From Bog-473 sp963828825 (lineage in GTDB: Bacteria; Actinomycetota; Acidimicrobiia; Acidimicrobiales; RAAP-2): a DNA stretch of 64,000 nt. The stretch covers positions 784,396 to 848,395 of the forward strand of contig CAWHGF010000002.1 of the NCBI GenBank assembly GCA_963828825.1, written 5' to 3'. Shown piece by piece: positions 40,095-50,107 of the stretch. Position 1 is the first letter of the stretch; every line of letters begins with the position of its first letter. Under the pieces are notes generated by a model. It searched no databases. It worked only from the letters and a program-made list of their open reading frames with translations, and was not told where the DNA came from. A program made the position numbers and the translations under genes.

Positions 40095-40328
40095 ATGACG
40101 CTCTCCAAGATGTTCGCCGACCAGGAGGCACAGACGTTCGAGGAGCGTCGTGCCGAGGTCGTCGCCATCGTCAGGTCGGCGTCTGATTTTGCTGGGGCCG
40201 ACCGTGGGCTCCACGGTCTGTTTCTGGCCATGTGCGGCGCCGACAACGAGAAGGACTTCGACCTGGCCTACGACAAGCTGGCAAGGTCGCTCAGCGAGAA
40301 CACCACGCGTTACCTGCAGTCCGTCTGA
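40095..40328 (+). CDS. Hypothetical protein
   Basis: A 77-residue, mostly helical acidic/basic protein (MTLSKMFADQEAQTFEERRA; SENTTRYLQSV at the end). An upstream TTG at 40029 would add 22 residues, but the ATG at 40095 follows a purine-rich stretch and gives a more natural start. No family recognised. It stands alone between the glycosyltransferase-like gene and convergent galE. Confidence 0.5.
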   Translation: MTLSKMFADQEAQTFEERRAEVVAIVRSASDFAGADRGLHGLFLAMCGADNEKDFDLAYDKLARSLSENTTRYLQSV

Positions 40329-40454
40329 CCCGGGCTCGACTCCCTCCCTCTGCTTCGGATCCGCCTTCGGATCCGCTGAGCACCCCGGCCGAACCGACCT
40401 GAAAAGGCGTTTTCAAGTGGCGGCGATCACTAGCTGTATTGACCGCGATCGATT

Positions 40455-41438
40455 TCAGTCGGCGTACCCGTCCAGGTGCGTCGAGTGCCACGCCCACGCC
40501 GACGACAGGATCTCGTCGAGGCCGAGCCGAGCCGTCCAGCCCAAGACGTCCTTCGCCCGCGCCGTGTCGGCGTAGAGCGCCACGGGATCCCCGGGACGGC
40601 GGGTGACCGCCTCGTAGGGAACCGGCCGCCCGATGGCCCGCTCGGCCGCCGCCAGCACCTCCATTACCGACGAACCCACGCCGGTGCCCAGATTCAGCAC
40701 AGTGGTCTCTCCCCCACCCTCGAGATACTCCAGCGCTCTCACGTGCGCCTCGGCCAGGTCGATGACATGGACGTAGTCGCGGATCGCGGTCCCGTCCGGT
40801 GTGGGGTAATCCGTGCCGAAGACCTCCAGCGGCCCACGGCGCCCGAGGGCCGCCTTCATGAGGAGCGGCACCAGATTGATCGTGACGGTCCAGTCCTCCC
40901 CGATCGACCCGTCAGGCCACGCCCCGGCGGCGTTGAAATAGCGCAGGCTCACCGAGCGCAGGCCCAGGCATCGGTCGTACCAGCCCAGCGCTCTCTCGGT
41001 CATCGCCTTGCTTTCCCCGTAGGGGCTCTCCGGGTGGACGGGGGCGTCCTCCCCCACCGGAACCCGTTCGGGCGTCCCGTACACGGCACAGGTCGAGGAG
41101 AAGACGAGCCGGCCCACCCCGGCCCCGTTGAGCGTCTCCAGGAGCCTGGTACTGCCCGCCACGTTGTTGGCGAAGTATCGCTGCGGCTTGAACATCGACT
41201 CGCCGGGCGACTTGTAGGCCGCGAAGTGGATGACGGAGTCGATGCCGTACCGCTCGACCGCTTCCGCCACCGCCGTCGGGTCGCCGACCTCGCCTTCCAC
41301 CAACGGGACATCACCGACGGCGGCCCGGTGCCCGAACTCCATCGAATCCAGCACGACGACCTCTCGCCCGCCCTCGTGCAGCAGGCGCACGGTCTGTGAG
41401 CCGATGTAGCCGGCACCTCCGGTCACCAGAACAGCCAT
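40455..41438 (-). CDS. galE: UDP-glucose 4-epimerase
   Basis: Extended SDR enzyme that interconverts UDP-glucose and UDP-galactose, 327 residues, the usual length. NAD-binding motif TGGAGYIGS at residues 6-14, the SSTCAVYG block with the catalytic Ser/Thr, and catalytic Tyr-Lys in SPYGESKAM near residue 145. The RDYVHVIDLAEAH block and NLGTGVGSSV are typical of GalE. The open frame extends far upstream, but MAVLVTGGAGYIGS is the clear start. It could supply galactose for envelope polysaccharides or pilus glycosylation. Confidence 0.93.
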   Translation of the reverse strand: MAVLVTGGAGYIGSQTVRLLHEGGREVVVLDSMEFGHRAAVGDVPLVEGEVGDPTAVAEAVERYGIDSVIHFAAYKSPGESMFKPQRYFANNVAGSTRLLETLNGAGVGRLVFSSTCAVYGTPERVPVGEDAPVHPESPYGESKAMTERALGWYDRCLGLRSVSLRYFNAAGAWPDGSIGEDWTVTINLVPLLMKAALGRRGPLEVFGTDYPTPDGTAIRDYVHVIDLAEAHVRALEYLEGGGETTVLNLGTGVGSSVMEVLAAAERAIGRPVPYEAVTRRPGDPVALYADTARAKDVLGWTARLGLDEILSSAWAWHSTHLDGYAD

Positions 41439-41581
41439 CGCCAGAGTCTGCCCCACGCTTCGCGGTCGGCGAGACCGATCGACGCCAATCGTTCCTATCG
41501 GCTCAAGTGATTTGCTCATCGCCCGACGGCGGCGATTGCCCCAGCGCGACCCCTGTGCACGGTGCGACAGCCAACCCTGCG

Positions 41582-41903
41582 ATGATGGTCTTGATGGCAG
41601 CGGACGACGACCTCGAGCCGATTGTGGACACCTCATCCGACGCGGAGGCAACGGACCCCGAGGTGTCCGGAGGCTTCGACCGTTGGCGCAAGGAGTCGGC
41701 GCTGGGTGCGGTCGGCACGGGCGTCGCCCGGGGGCTCCAAGCAGTCTTCGCGCCAGCGCGTCGACGAAATCGCCATTGTGGCGTCCGTCCCGGGCGAACC
41801 CCCGGACGCGGATCAGCGTCTGCAGGTCATCCTCGACCCCGATGACCCGACGAAGTCGGTCGCCATCATGCCAACGACCGCGGCGGACCCGCCTTCCGAG
41901 TAG
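41582..41903 (+). CDS. Small acidic hypothetical protein (one frame break)
   Basis: About 106 residues after bridging a break near 41750. First half: acidic tail, then FDRWRKESALGAVGTGVARG. Second half: VDEIAIVASVPGEPPDADQR and LDPDDPTKSVAIMP. The two halves together match a short protein type common in actinobacteria (an RWR-x-ES-A-x-GA helix followed by a proline/aspartate-rich end). The ATG at 41582 or 41594 is the likely start. It is divergent from galE. Function unknown. Confidence 0.55.
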
Positions 41904-42066
41904 TCGCGGAGAGGCAGGCGTTACGGCGCGCCGGCAATGCGGTGCCTGCCTGAAGCCTTGGGCTCGCCGCGACGGCCCTGCGTCCACGACTGATCGATCG
42001 TCCACTCCGGACTTGGGCGCAAGCCTCGCCACGGCCACCCTTTGTTGTCTGGGGGCGCGTCGTGCG

Positions 42067-42096
42067 TTGACTTTCCGGCCGATCCGGACTTACCAT
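42067..42096 (+). promoter_or_regulatory. Candidate promoter of the P450 operon
   Basis: TTGACT at 42067-42072 with TACCAT at 42091-42096, an 18-base gap (TTACCA at 17 bases is an alternative). It lies directly upstream of the palindrome at 42102, so the operator would cover the start of transcription. Confidence 0.5.
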
Positions 42097-42101
42097 CCGG
42101 A

Positions 42102-42124
42102 GTATCGGACACGATGTCCGATAC
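42102..42124. promoter_or_regulatory. Palindromic operator, probably for the TetR regulator
   Basis: Perfect inverted repeat: arms GTATCGGACA and TGTCCGATAC around a 3-base centre. The size and symmetry are typical of TetR-family operators. It lies between the candidate promoter and the P450 start (20 bases before the ATG). The TetR gene follows the P450 gene, so autoregulation of the operon is expected. Confidence 0.75.
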
Positions 42125-42144
42125 ATCAGAGGAGCTGTCAACCC

Positions 42145-43383
42145 ATGAGCACCCTGGCGGACGTCGCCCCCGTCGACCTCTCGGATTCCCGGTCCTACGT
42201 GGCCGGGGTCCCCCACGCCTGGCTGGCGCACCTGCGCCGGCACGACCCCGTCCACTGGCAGGACGAGCCCGGCGGCCCGGGGTTCTGGGTCGTCACCCGC
42301 CACGAGGACTGCGTCACCGTGAACCGGGACTACGAGCGCTTCAGCTCGGCCGCCCAGGGCACCATGCCCTTCGAGATGGGCGCGGACGAGATCGCCCAGC
42401 AGAGCCTGATGATGCTCAACATGGACCCGCCGCTGCACACCCGCTACCGGCGCCTCGTCAACAAGGGGTTCACGCCCCGCATGGTGCGCGACCTCGAGGA
42501 GAGCATCCACCGCTCCACCGACGCCATCATCGACGAGGTGATCGAGAAGGGCGAGGCCGACTTCGTGACCCAGATCTCGGCCGAGCTCCCGCTGCAGGTC
42601 ATCGCCGAGCTGCTCGGCGTGCCCCAGGAGGACCGCCACCGCATGTTCGACTGGTCCAACCGCATGGTCGGCAACGAGGATCCCGAGTACCAGGCCGACG
42701 CCGAGATGGCCCTCAACGCCGCCATGGACCTCTACGCCTACGCGGCCGAGCTCTTCGGGAAGAAGCGGATCGACCCGCACGCCGACCTCATGAGCGTGCT
42801 CACCACCGTCGAAGTCGAGGGCGAGCGCCTGAGCGACCTGGAGCTCGAGCTCTTCTTCCTGCTGCTCACCGTCGCCGGCAACGAGACGACGCGCAACCTC
42901 ATGTCCGGCGCCATGCACGCCTTCTTCCAGAACCCCGAGCAGTGGCAGCGCCTCGTCGAGGATCGCAGCCTCCTCCCGACCGCCGTCGATGAGATGCTGC
43001 GTTTCATCACTCCCGTCATGAACTTCCGCCGCACCGCCATGTCCGACCTCGAGCTCAGCGGCACCACGATCGCCGCCGGGGACAAGGTCGTCTTCTTCCA
43101 CACGTCGGCCAACCGGGACGAGGACGTCTTCGCGGACCCCGACACCTTCGACATCGGGCGGGACCCCAACCCCCACATCGCCTTCGGGGGTGGCGGGCCC
43201 CACTTCTGCCTCGGCGCCAACCTGGCCCGCATGGAGATCCGGGTCATGTTCGAGCACCTGCTCGACCGCATGCCCGACATCCGCCCCGATGGGGAGGTGC
43301 AGCGCCTGCAGTCCCAGTTCATCAATGGCGTCAAGCACCTGCCCGTGGCGTTCTACCCCGTCCGCCCGCGTCGGTTCCTGAGC
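42145..43383 (+). CDS. Cytochrome P450
   Basis: Class I bacterial P450, about 412 residues. I-helix oxygen-activation motif TVAGNETTRN, heme-ligand loop FGGGGPHFCLGANLAR with the proximal Cys, and a C-terminal IKHLPV-like end (GVKHLPVAF). The sequence is of the CYP125/CYP142/CYP51-neighbour type seen in steroid or lipid oxidation, but the exact CYP family is not assigned. The annotated frame reads on past the family's normal end into the TetR gene; a one-base break near 43365 would bring the TGA at 43381-43383 into use. It needs a ferredoxin and reductase encoded elsewhere. It is preceded by an AGGAG-type site and a palindromic operator. Confidence 0.88.
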
Positions 43384-43405
43384 CGGCCGCCGGAAGCGAG
43401 GACCG

Positions 43406-44030
43406 ATGACCCGGCGCGCGCCCGAGGCGATGAAGGAGGTCATCCGGGACTTCCGCCGCGACCAGATCATGGACACGGCGCGGAGCCTCTTCGGCGAGCG
43501 CGGCACGACCGACGTCTCCATGGACGAGATCGCGGCCGAGGCAGGCGTCGCCCGGTCGACCCTCTACGTCTACTTCGCCAACCGGGACGACCTGCTGCGG
43601 GCGTGCGTGCAGTCCATGTACGACCGCCTGCAGGACACGGTCGATCTCGTCGTGGCCGGGCGCGCGCTCGCCGCAGGATCGCCTGTGGGGGCTCGTCCTG
43701 GGCCTCCTCGAGCGCATCGACGAGAGCCCCGCCTTTTTCCGACTCGCCATGGCGACACAGGCCACCACCGCTGCTGAGGGATCGGCGGCCGTGGGGGGCG
43801 CCCTCATGCTGATCGGGCTCGACATGATCCGGGTGCTCGAGGAAGTGGTCGTGGCCGGCGTGGCGGCCGGCGACTTCCGGCCCGACCTCGATCCCGAGCG
43901 CGCCGTGGTCCTCATCGGCCAGCAGATCTACGGGGCGCTCTCGGTGCGGGCCGGCGAGCCGGACCCGATCCCGGCGCCCAAGGCCGCCGAGGAGATCTGC
44001 GACCTCCTGCGGCGCGGGCTGGGAGGATGA
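43406..44030 (+). CDS. TetR family transcriptional regulator (one frame break)
   Basis: About 207 residues when bridged. N-terminal helix-turn-helix: RDQIMDTARSLFGERGTTDV, then VSMDEIAAEAGVARSTLYVYF, the classical TetR start. The ligand-binding part continues after a break near 43660 in the adjacent frame (LLERIDESPAFFRLAMATQA and VLIGQQIYGALSV). It probably binds the palindrome at 42102-42124 and controls the P450, itself and the following F420-type gene. Confidence 0.85.
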
Positions 44031-44034
44031 TGAC

Positions 44035-44915
44035 GTGAAGTTCGACCTGTGGGTGCCGACCGCGAGCCCGATGACCACCCCCGCGCTGCTCGACGCCGTG
44101 GCCGAGGGGGCCGAGGACCGGGGCATCGGGACCATCTGGGTGGGTGAGCACGTCGTGCTCTTCGAGCAGTACGACAGTGCCTACCCCTACGCCGACGACG
44201 GGCGCGTTCCCGGCCCCACCAGGCAGCGGGTTGCTCGAGCCGATGGTCACACTCACCTACCTGGCGGCGCGGACGTCCACGGTCCGGCTCGGCACGGCCA
44301 TGTTGCTCCTCCCCCAGCGCAACCCCGTCTACACGGCCAAGGAGGTCAGCACCCTCGACTGGCTCTCGAACGGGCGGGTCGACCTCGGCATCGGCGTCGG
44401 CTGGCTCAAGGAGGAGTTCGACGCGCTCGAACGTGCCCTGGGAGCGCCGGGGCCGCCGGACCGACGAGTACCTCCAGGTGCTGCGCACGCTCTGGCTCGA
44501 CGACACGTCCTCGTTCCAGGGCGAGGTCTACGACCTGCCCCCGTGCGAGATGTTCCCGAAGCCGGTGCAGCAGCCGCCCCCGGTCCACATCGGCGGCGAG
44601 ACCCCGGCCGCGCTGCGCCGGGCGGCGCGCCTGGGGCAGGGCTGGCACACCTTCAACCGGTCGCCCGAGGAGTTGGCCGTCGGCCTGGCCGCACTCGACA
44701 AGGAGCTGGCGGCGGTCGGGCGCAGCCGCGCCGACCTGCGCATCACGGTCTGCCCCTACTTCAACCAGCTGACGCCCGATTGGGTGGAGCGCTACGCCGA
44801 GGTCGGCGCCGACGCGGTGGCCGCCCTCTTCTTCGCCTTCACGCCCGACGACGTCGCCCGGGCCTTCGACGACCTCGAGGCCTGCCGGGAGGCCGCCGCC
44901 CGCGCCGCCAGCTGA
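44035..44915 (+). CDS. LLM class F420-dependent oxidoreductase (two frame breaks)
   Basis: Luciferase-like TIM-barrel enzyme of about 292 residues when bridged, resembling the F420-linked actinobacterial group. Start MKFDLWVPTASP, then GTIWVGEHVV, RTSTVRLGTAMLLLPQRNP (the usual cofactor-binding strand), GRVDLGIGVGWLKEEFDA, and after the second break VHIGGETPAALRRAARLG. Breaks near 44215 and 44445. The GTG start is five bases after the TetR stop, so it is in the P450 operon. Substrate unknown; it could reduce or oxidise a product of the P450. Confidence 0.82.
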
Positions 44916-45182
44916 ACGGGTCTTCATGACGGCACGATCCACGGGCGACGCGAGGTGCGCTGTGTGTTCGGGGCGGGCCACACCCGCTGCCTCTCGCCGC
45001 CCGTAGGCTTGACCCTTTGAACGTAGAGCCGGACCCCGCTCGGCCGAATCGGCCGGAGGAATGATCCGCTCACCCAGGTTTCATCCCTCGGGATGAGCAC
45101 CGTCTCCTGCCCCCACCGGGGAGGCTGGAGAGGTGAGACCGGGGTGGTTGCCGACAGGGGCCCCAGTTCAGGCAGCACTATC

Positions 45183-46611
45183 ATGGTCGTCCCGCCTGGG
45201 AACGAAGGATCCGATGGCCCCCAGCTCACGTCACCTGTACCCCGAGTGGCTCCGGCCCCGGAACCCCCGGGGTGGCACGGCGACCAGCGGGCGGCCGATC
45301 GTCAGGACGAGGGGACGTGGCGGGTCTGGGAATGGCTGCGCGCCTTCGACCGACGCTACGCCACCCTGGTCGACGTCGTCCTGGCGGCGGGGCTGTTCGT
45401 CCTGTGCTCGGGCTGGGTCATCGAGCGCCCGGCGACCGCTCCCAACCTCGTGGCTCGCGGCGGCCCTGATCTCCCCGCTGATCTTCCGGCGCCGGGCGCC
45501 CATGACCGTCTTCCTCGTCATTGCGGGGGTGGCGTTCGTCCAGTGGCTGGTCACCGGGTCCGGCTCTGGCCGACGTCGCGCTGCTCGTCGCGCTCTACAC
45601 CGTCGCCCTCGAGTCGGAGTGGCCCCTCGTCACGGCGGCCGTCGTCATCCTCGAAGCCGGGGTCGTCATGGCCACGGTGCGCTGGGACCTGACCCGCAAC
45701 AACGTCCATTCCTTCGTCTTCCTCACCGGACTGGTCTTCACCGCGCTGCTGGCCGGGGTGGTGGTACGGGCCCTGCGCAGCCAGCTCGACTGGCTGGCCG
45801 AGCGCGCCGAGCGGCTGGAGCTCGAGCGCGACCAGCAGGCGTCGCTGGCCGCGGTGACCGAACGGGCCCGCATCGCGCGGGAGATGCACGATGTGGTCTC
45901 GCACAACATCCAGGTGATGGTCACCCTGGCCGACGCCGCCTCCGCTGGCGCAGGCCTCGGACCCGGCCCGGGCGGCCGAGGCCATCCACGAGGTGTCGAG
46001 CACCGGACGCCAGGCGCTGACCGACATGCGGCGGATGCTCGGCGTGCTCCGCGAGGAGCCGGCGCCCGGCGGCACGGGCGGCAGCGGTGGCGCCCCGCCA
46101 ACGGGAGCACGGCCGGCCCCCTGTTCGCCCCGCAGCCGGGCCTGCGCGAGCTCGATGCGCTCGTCGAACGGGTGCGGGGCACCGGCCTGGACGTCTCGAT
46201 CCGGCGCGTGGGTGCGCCCTTCGAGGTCTCCGGCGCGGCCGGGCCTGACCGTCTACCGCGTGGTGCAGGAGGCCCTGACGAACGCGCTCAAGCACGCCGA
46301 GGGGCCCACCGCGGTGGAGGTGCGCCTGGCCTTCGCCGATCCCGACGTGTCGGTGCGGATCACCGACGACGGCCGGACCACGGTGGCGGTGCCGGCGTCG
46401 GCGCGGGGCAGCGGCAGCGGCGGCACCAGCGGCGGCGGCGCGGCCAACCGAAACGGCGCACCGCAGCACCGGGCGGTGGCCACGGGCTGGCCGGCATGGC
46501 GGAACGGGCGACGCGCGTTCGGCGGGACGCTCAGGGCCGGGCCGCGCCACGACGGGCGGCTGGGAGGTCGAGGCCATGCTGCGCGAGTGCAAGGCGCCCA
46601 CCCCCGCATGA
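45183..46611 (+). CDS. NarL-type sensor histidine kinase (several frame breaks)
   Basis: Membrane-bound HisKA_3 kinase of roughly 470 residues. Two to four N-terminal hydrophobic segments (VVLAAGLFVLCSGWVI, ISPLIF...TVFLVIAGVAFVQWL, and others), a coiled region, and the H box RARIAREMHDVVSHNIQVM carrying the phosphorylated His. The ATPase shows the N box (VVQEALTNALKHAEG) and, after further breaks, a G box (GLAGMAERA). Breaks are near 45450, 45565, 45950, 46110, 46240 and 46475. Its TGA overlaps the response regulator ATG by four bases. Confidence 0.82.
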
Positions 46612-47306
46612 CCATCCGGGTGGTGCTGGCGGACGATCAGGCGTTGCTGCGCAAGGGCTTCCGCATGATCCTCGAGGCCGAGGAGGGCGTGGAGATCGTC
46701 GGCGAGTCGCCCGACGGCGCCGACGCCGTGCGGCTCGTCGAGCTCTACCGGCCCGACGTCGTGCTGATGGACGTGCGCATGCCCGTCCTCGACGGGATCG
46801 AGGCCACCCGGGCCATCGCCGCGTCGGCGGCGGGCGAGGAGACCCGCGTCCTCATCCTCACGACCTTCGACCTCGACGAGTACGCCTTCAGCGCGCTGCG
46901 GGCGGGCGCCAGCGGGTTCCTCCTCAAGGACGTCCCCCCGGCCGAGCTCGTCTCGGCCATCCGGACCGTGGCCCGGGGCGACGCGGTGGTGTCGCCCCGC
47001 ATCACCCGGCGCCTGCTCGAGGAGTACGCCGACGACGCTGCCCGACCTCTCGGCCGATGCCCACGGTGCCGACGCGGGAGGCGGCGGCGCGCCGAGAACC
47101 CGGCGCTGGCCAGCCTGACCGAGCGCGAGCGCGAGGTCCTGCTCGCCGTGGCCGACGGGCTGTCGAACGCGGAAATCGCCGAGCGCCTCTACGTCTCCGA
47201 GGCCACCGTCAAGTCCCACGTGGGACGCCTGCTGGCCAAGCTCGGGCTGCGCGACCGCGTGCAGGCCGTGGTCTTCGCTTTCCAGTCCGGGCTCGTCCGG
47301 CCCTGA
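46608..47306 (+). CDS. NarL/FixJ family response regulator
   Basis: About 232 residues. Receiver domain: RVVLADDQALLRKGFRMIL, phospho-acceptor in DVVLMDVRMPVLDG, and the K-containing SGFLLKDVPP. C-terminal LuxR-type helix-turn-helix: LTEREREVLLAVADGLSNAE and SEATVKSHVGRLL. The linker between about 47035 and 47095 reads as Arg/Cys-rich in this frame but as LPDLSADAHGADAGGGGAP in the adjacent one, so two compensating single-base errors are likely. It is translationally coupled to the kinase. Confidence 0.9.
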   Translation: MTIRVVLADDQALLRKGFRMILEAEEGVEIVGESPDGADAVRLVELYRPDVVLMDVRMPVLDGIEATRAIAASAAGEETRVLILTTFDLDEYAFSALRAGASGFLLKDVPPAELVSAIRTVARGDAVVSPRITRRLLEEYADDAARPLGRCPRCRRGRRRRAENPALASLTEREREVLLAVADGLSNAEIAERLYVSEATVKSHVGRLLAKLGLRDRVQAVVFAFQSGLVRP

Positions 47307-47338
47307 GCCCTGCGGACGCGCACCCATAGGCTCTCTGC

Positions 47339-48958
47339 GTGGCTCCCGTGGCGTCCCCCGACACCGAATTCGGCGCGTTCAGCGACTCGGGACCCTGGAA
47401 CATCGACCCCGAGGCGCTGGCCTGGCGCCATGGCCTGGCCGGGGTGCGGGCCCGGCTCACCGCGTCGCTCCCCGCGCCTGACCCGGACGGCGCACCCTGC
47501 CGCCCGTGCGGAGGCTGGGAACCACGCGTGCGCCACGTCGGCGGCGCGCTGGCGCTGTGGTACGTGCGGGAGCGCCGGCGCGGCGGCACGGACTCCATCG
47601 CCGGCATCTCGCGGCGGCTGCGCGTGGCGGCCGAGAAGCTCGGCCCGACCTACATCAAGCTGGGCCAGATCATCGCGTCGGGCGACGGCGTCTTCCCACC
47701 CGAGCTGGTCGCCGAGTTCAAGTGGTGCCGCGACCAGGTCACCGCCCGAACCATGGCCGGTCGTCGAGCAGGTGCTGACCGAGGAGCTGGGCGGCCCCCT
47801 CTCCACGGCCTTCGCCTCGGTCGAGCCCACCCCGCTCGCCGCCGCCTCCATCGCCCAGGTCCACGCGGCCACCCTGCGCGACGGCACCCCGGTGGTGGTC
47901 AAGGTCCAGCGCCCGTCGGTGTCGACGCGGGTCCACCAGGACCTCGCCGTCATGGCCTGGCTGGCCCCCCACCTGGTCGGCCGGATCCCGGTCGCCGCGC
48001 TGGCCAACCCGCCCGCCCTGGTGGAGCTCTTCGCCGAGACGATCGTGGAGGAGCTCGACTTCCGGCTGGAGGCCGAGAACATGCTCGATATCGCCGCCAC
48101 CTTCGCCGCGCTCGACCAGCGCGACTTCGTCGTGCCCCGGCCCCACCCGACGCTGGTGACGCGCCGCATGCTCGTCATGGAGCGCCTCGACGGCTTCCAC
48201 TTCGGCGACGTGGACGGGCATGCAGGCGGCCGGCATCGACACCGAGGCGGTCGTCCGGGCCGGCATGATCGGCTTCTTGGAAGGGCGCGCTGTTCTACGG
48301 CATCTTCCACGGGGACCTGCACGGCGGGAACCTCTTCGTGCTGCCGTCGGGGAAGACCGCGCTGTTGGACTTCGGCATCACGGGCCGGCTGACCGAGGCC
48401 AAGCGCCTGGCCCTGCTCGCGCTGGTGGTCGGCGCCTCGAACGCGGACATCCCCGCCCAGGTGGGTGCCCTGCGCGACCTCGGTGCCTTCCCCGGCGAGC
48501 TCGACGTGCAGCACGTGATCGACGTGCTGGGACTGGACCGGCCCCCGGTGGACCCGACGGCGCTGACCGCCGACGAGCTGGTCGCCGAGATGCAGCACTC
48601 CATCAAGACCCTGCTCGGGATCGGCGCCCGCCTGCCGAAGGAGCTCATGCTCTTCGTGAAGAACCTGATGTTCCTCGACGGCGCCATCGCCACGCTGGCA
48701 CCCGACCTCGACCTCTTCGCCGAGGTCGAGGCGATCGCGCTGCTCTTCGCCGCCAAGCACGGCGAGCAGATCATGGCGCAGCTCGGCCTCGAGCAGGCCG
48801 ACGCACTGGGCGCCGGACATGGCGGGGATCAAGGCGGGCTTCGGCCTCGACGAGTCGACCGAGGGCCTCACGCACCGCGAGATCCAGGCCCGGCGGGCCC
48901 AGGTCCGCGAGAAGTTCGACGGGCGGGGCCGCCCGGGCGCGGCCGAGCCCGCAAGTAG
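47339..48958 (+). CDS. ABC1/UbiB-family atypical kinase (several frame breaks)
   Basis: AarF/UbiB/ADCK-type protein kinase-like protein, about 540 residues. Family landmarks in order: KLGPTYIKLGQIIASGDGVF (KxGQ motif), PLAAASIAQVHAATL (Ala-rich loop), VVVKVQRP (ATP lysine), LDFRLEAENM, HGDLHGGNLFV and LLDFGITG (catalytic and metal loops). Breaks near 47500 (compensated), 47755, 48220, 48285, 48815 and 48930. In other bacteria the family supports quinone or isoprenoid lipid metabolism. The frame that ends at 48958 gives the expected terminus. Confidence 0.82.
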
Positions 48959-49004
48959 CCCGCCGCACGGCAACTGCCGCGGCGTACGCGTGAGGGTCGC
49001 GCAC

Positions 49005-49479
49005 ATGGCCGCTCCGGCGATCCAGGACCAGATCCCCGACAACCACTGCTGGGGGTGCGGGGCCGACAACCCGCAGGGCCTCCACCTCAAGAGCTTCTGG
49101 GACGGCGAGCAAGCGGTCGCCCGCTTCCTCCCGGATGCCGCCTTCGCCGCCGGCCCGCTCCACGTCCTCAACGGCGGCATCATCGCCACGCTGCTCGACT
49201 GCCACGGCGTCTGCGCCGCCATCGCCCGGGCGTACGACGACGAGGGGCGCGCCATCGGGAGCGAGCCCGAGATCTGGTGCGCCACGACGTCCATGACCGT
49301 GGAGTACCTCCGCCCGACTCCCATCGGCGAGGAGGTCGAGCTCACCGGACGGGTGCTCGAGGTGGAGGGCCCGTCCACCGCCGTCGGCGTGCGTGCTGTC
49401 GTGCGCGGGGAAGGAGCGGGCCCGGGCGACCGTCCGCGCCGTCCGCGTGCCCGCATCATGGCGCCACGGAGCGGCCTGA
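49005..49479 (+). CDS. PaaI-family thioesterase (hotdog fold; one frame break)
   Basis: About 158 residues. CWGCGADNPQGLHLKS near the start, HVLNGGIIATLLDCHGVCA (hotdog helix with the HxxGG-x-I-x5-D pattern), and TVEYLRPTPIGEEVELTGRV. The C-terminal end (RARATVRAVRVPASW) lies in the next frame, after a break near 49405, and stops at 49479. The family hydrolyses acyl-CoA thioesters. The upstream frame is continuous with the ABC1 gene only because of an error there, so this is not a fusion. Confidence 0.8.
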
Positions 49480-49525
49480 GCCCGTCCCGCCCGGCGGGCC
49501 GGCACCTGGGTGCGAGGCTGGGGGG

Positions 49526-49964
49526 ATGGGCACCATCCGGGCACTGCGCACCGACGACTGGGACGACTGGACGGGCCCTCTGGGGCGGCTACCTCGCCTT
49601 CTACCGGGCCGAGCTGCCCGACGCCACCTCCCGGGCCACCTTCGACCGCCTCTGCGCCGGTGACGACGGCATGTTCGGCCTGCTGGCCGTCGACGACGCC
49701 GGGCAGGGCATCGGGCTGGCCAACTGCGTCGTGCACGCCTCGACCTGGTCCCGGCAGCCCACGTGCTACCTGGAGGACCTCTTCGTGGCGCCGGCGGCCC
49801 GGGGGCACGAGGTCGGGCGGGCCCTGCTCGAGGCGGTCAAGGAGGCCGGCACCGAGCGGGGGGCGGACCCGGTCTACTGGCACACCCAGCAGTACAACGG
49901 CCGGGCCCGCTCCCTCTACGACCAGGTGGGGCGGTCCACGTCGTTCGTCGTCTACGAGATGTAG
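49526..49964 (+). CDS. GNAT family N-acetyltransferase (one frame break)
   Basis: About 145 residues when a break near 49578 is bridged. The short N-terminal strand IRALRTDDWDDW joins LWGGYLAFYRAELPD; then LEDLFVAPAARGHEVGRALL contains the acetyl-CoA-binding pattern (R/Q-x2-G-x-[GA], here ARGHEVG), and YWHTQQYNGRARSLYDQVG completes the fold. A GGGGG stretch precedes the ATG. The acceptor is unknown. Confidence 0.8.
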
Positions 49965-50107
49965 GCGGACGGGGGGTGCCCGGCGGCCGGTGGAGCGCCG
50001 GCGGGCGCCTGTCACAGCAGTTCCCTAGGGTGTCGGCCATGCCTCCCGCGCGCCGCCCGGATCCCGGCCCCCTCGCGGGCCGGACGGTAGGGTTCGACCC
50101 GATCCCC

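Noticed and set aside
41512..43812. A 766-codon frame covering an upstream region, the P450 and the TetR start
   Set aside because: The region before 42145 has promoter and operator features, and the tail after the P450 end overlaps the TetR gene in the wrong frame. It is open only by composition and one break.
48819..49964. Apparent fusion of ABC1 kinase end, thioesterase and acetyltransferase in one frame
   Set aside because: Each part has its own start and its expected end in another frame; single-base breaks merge them.
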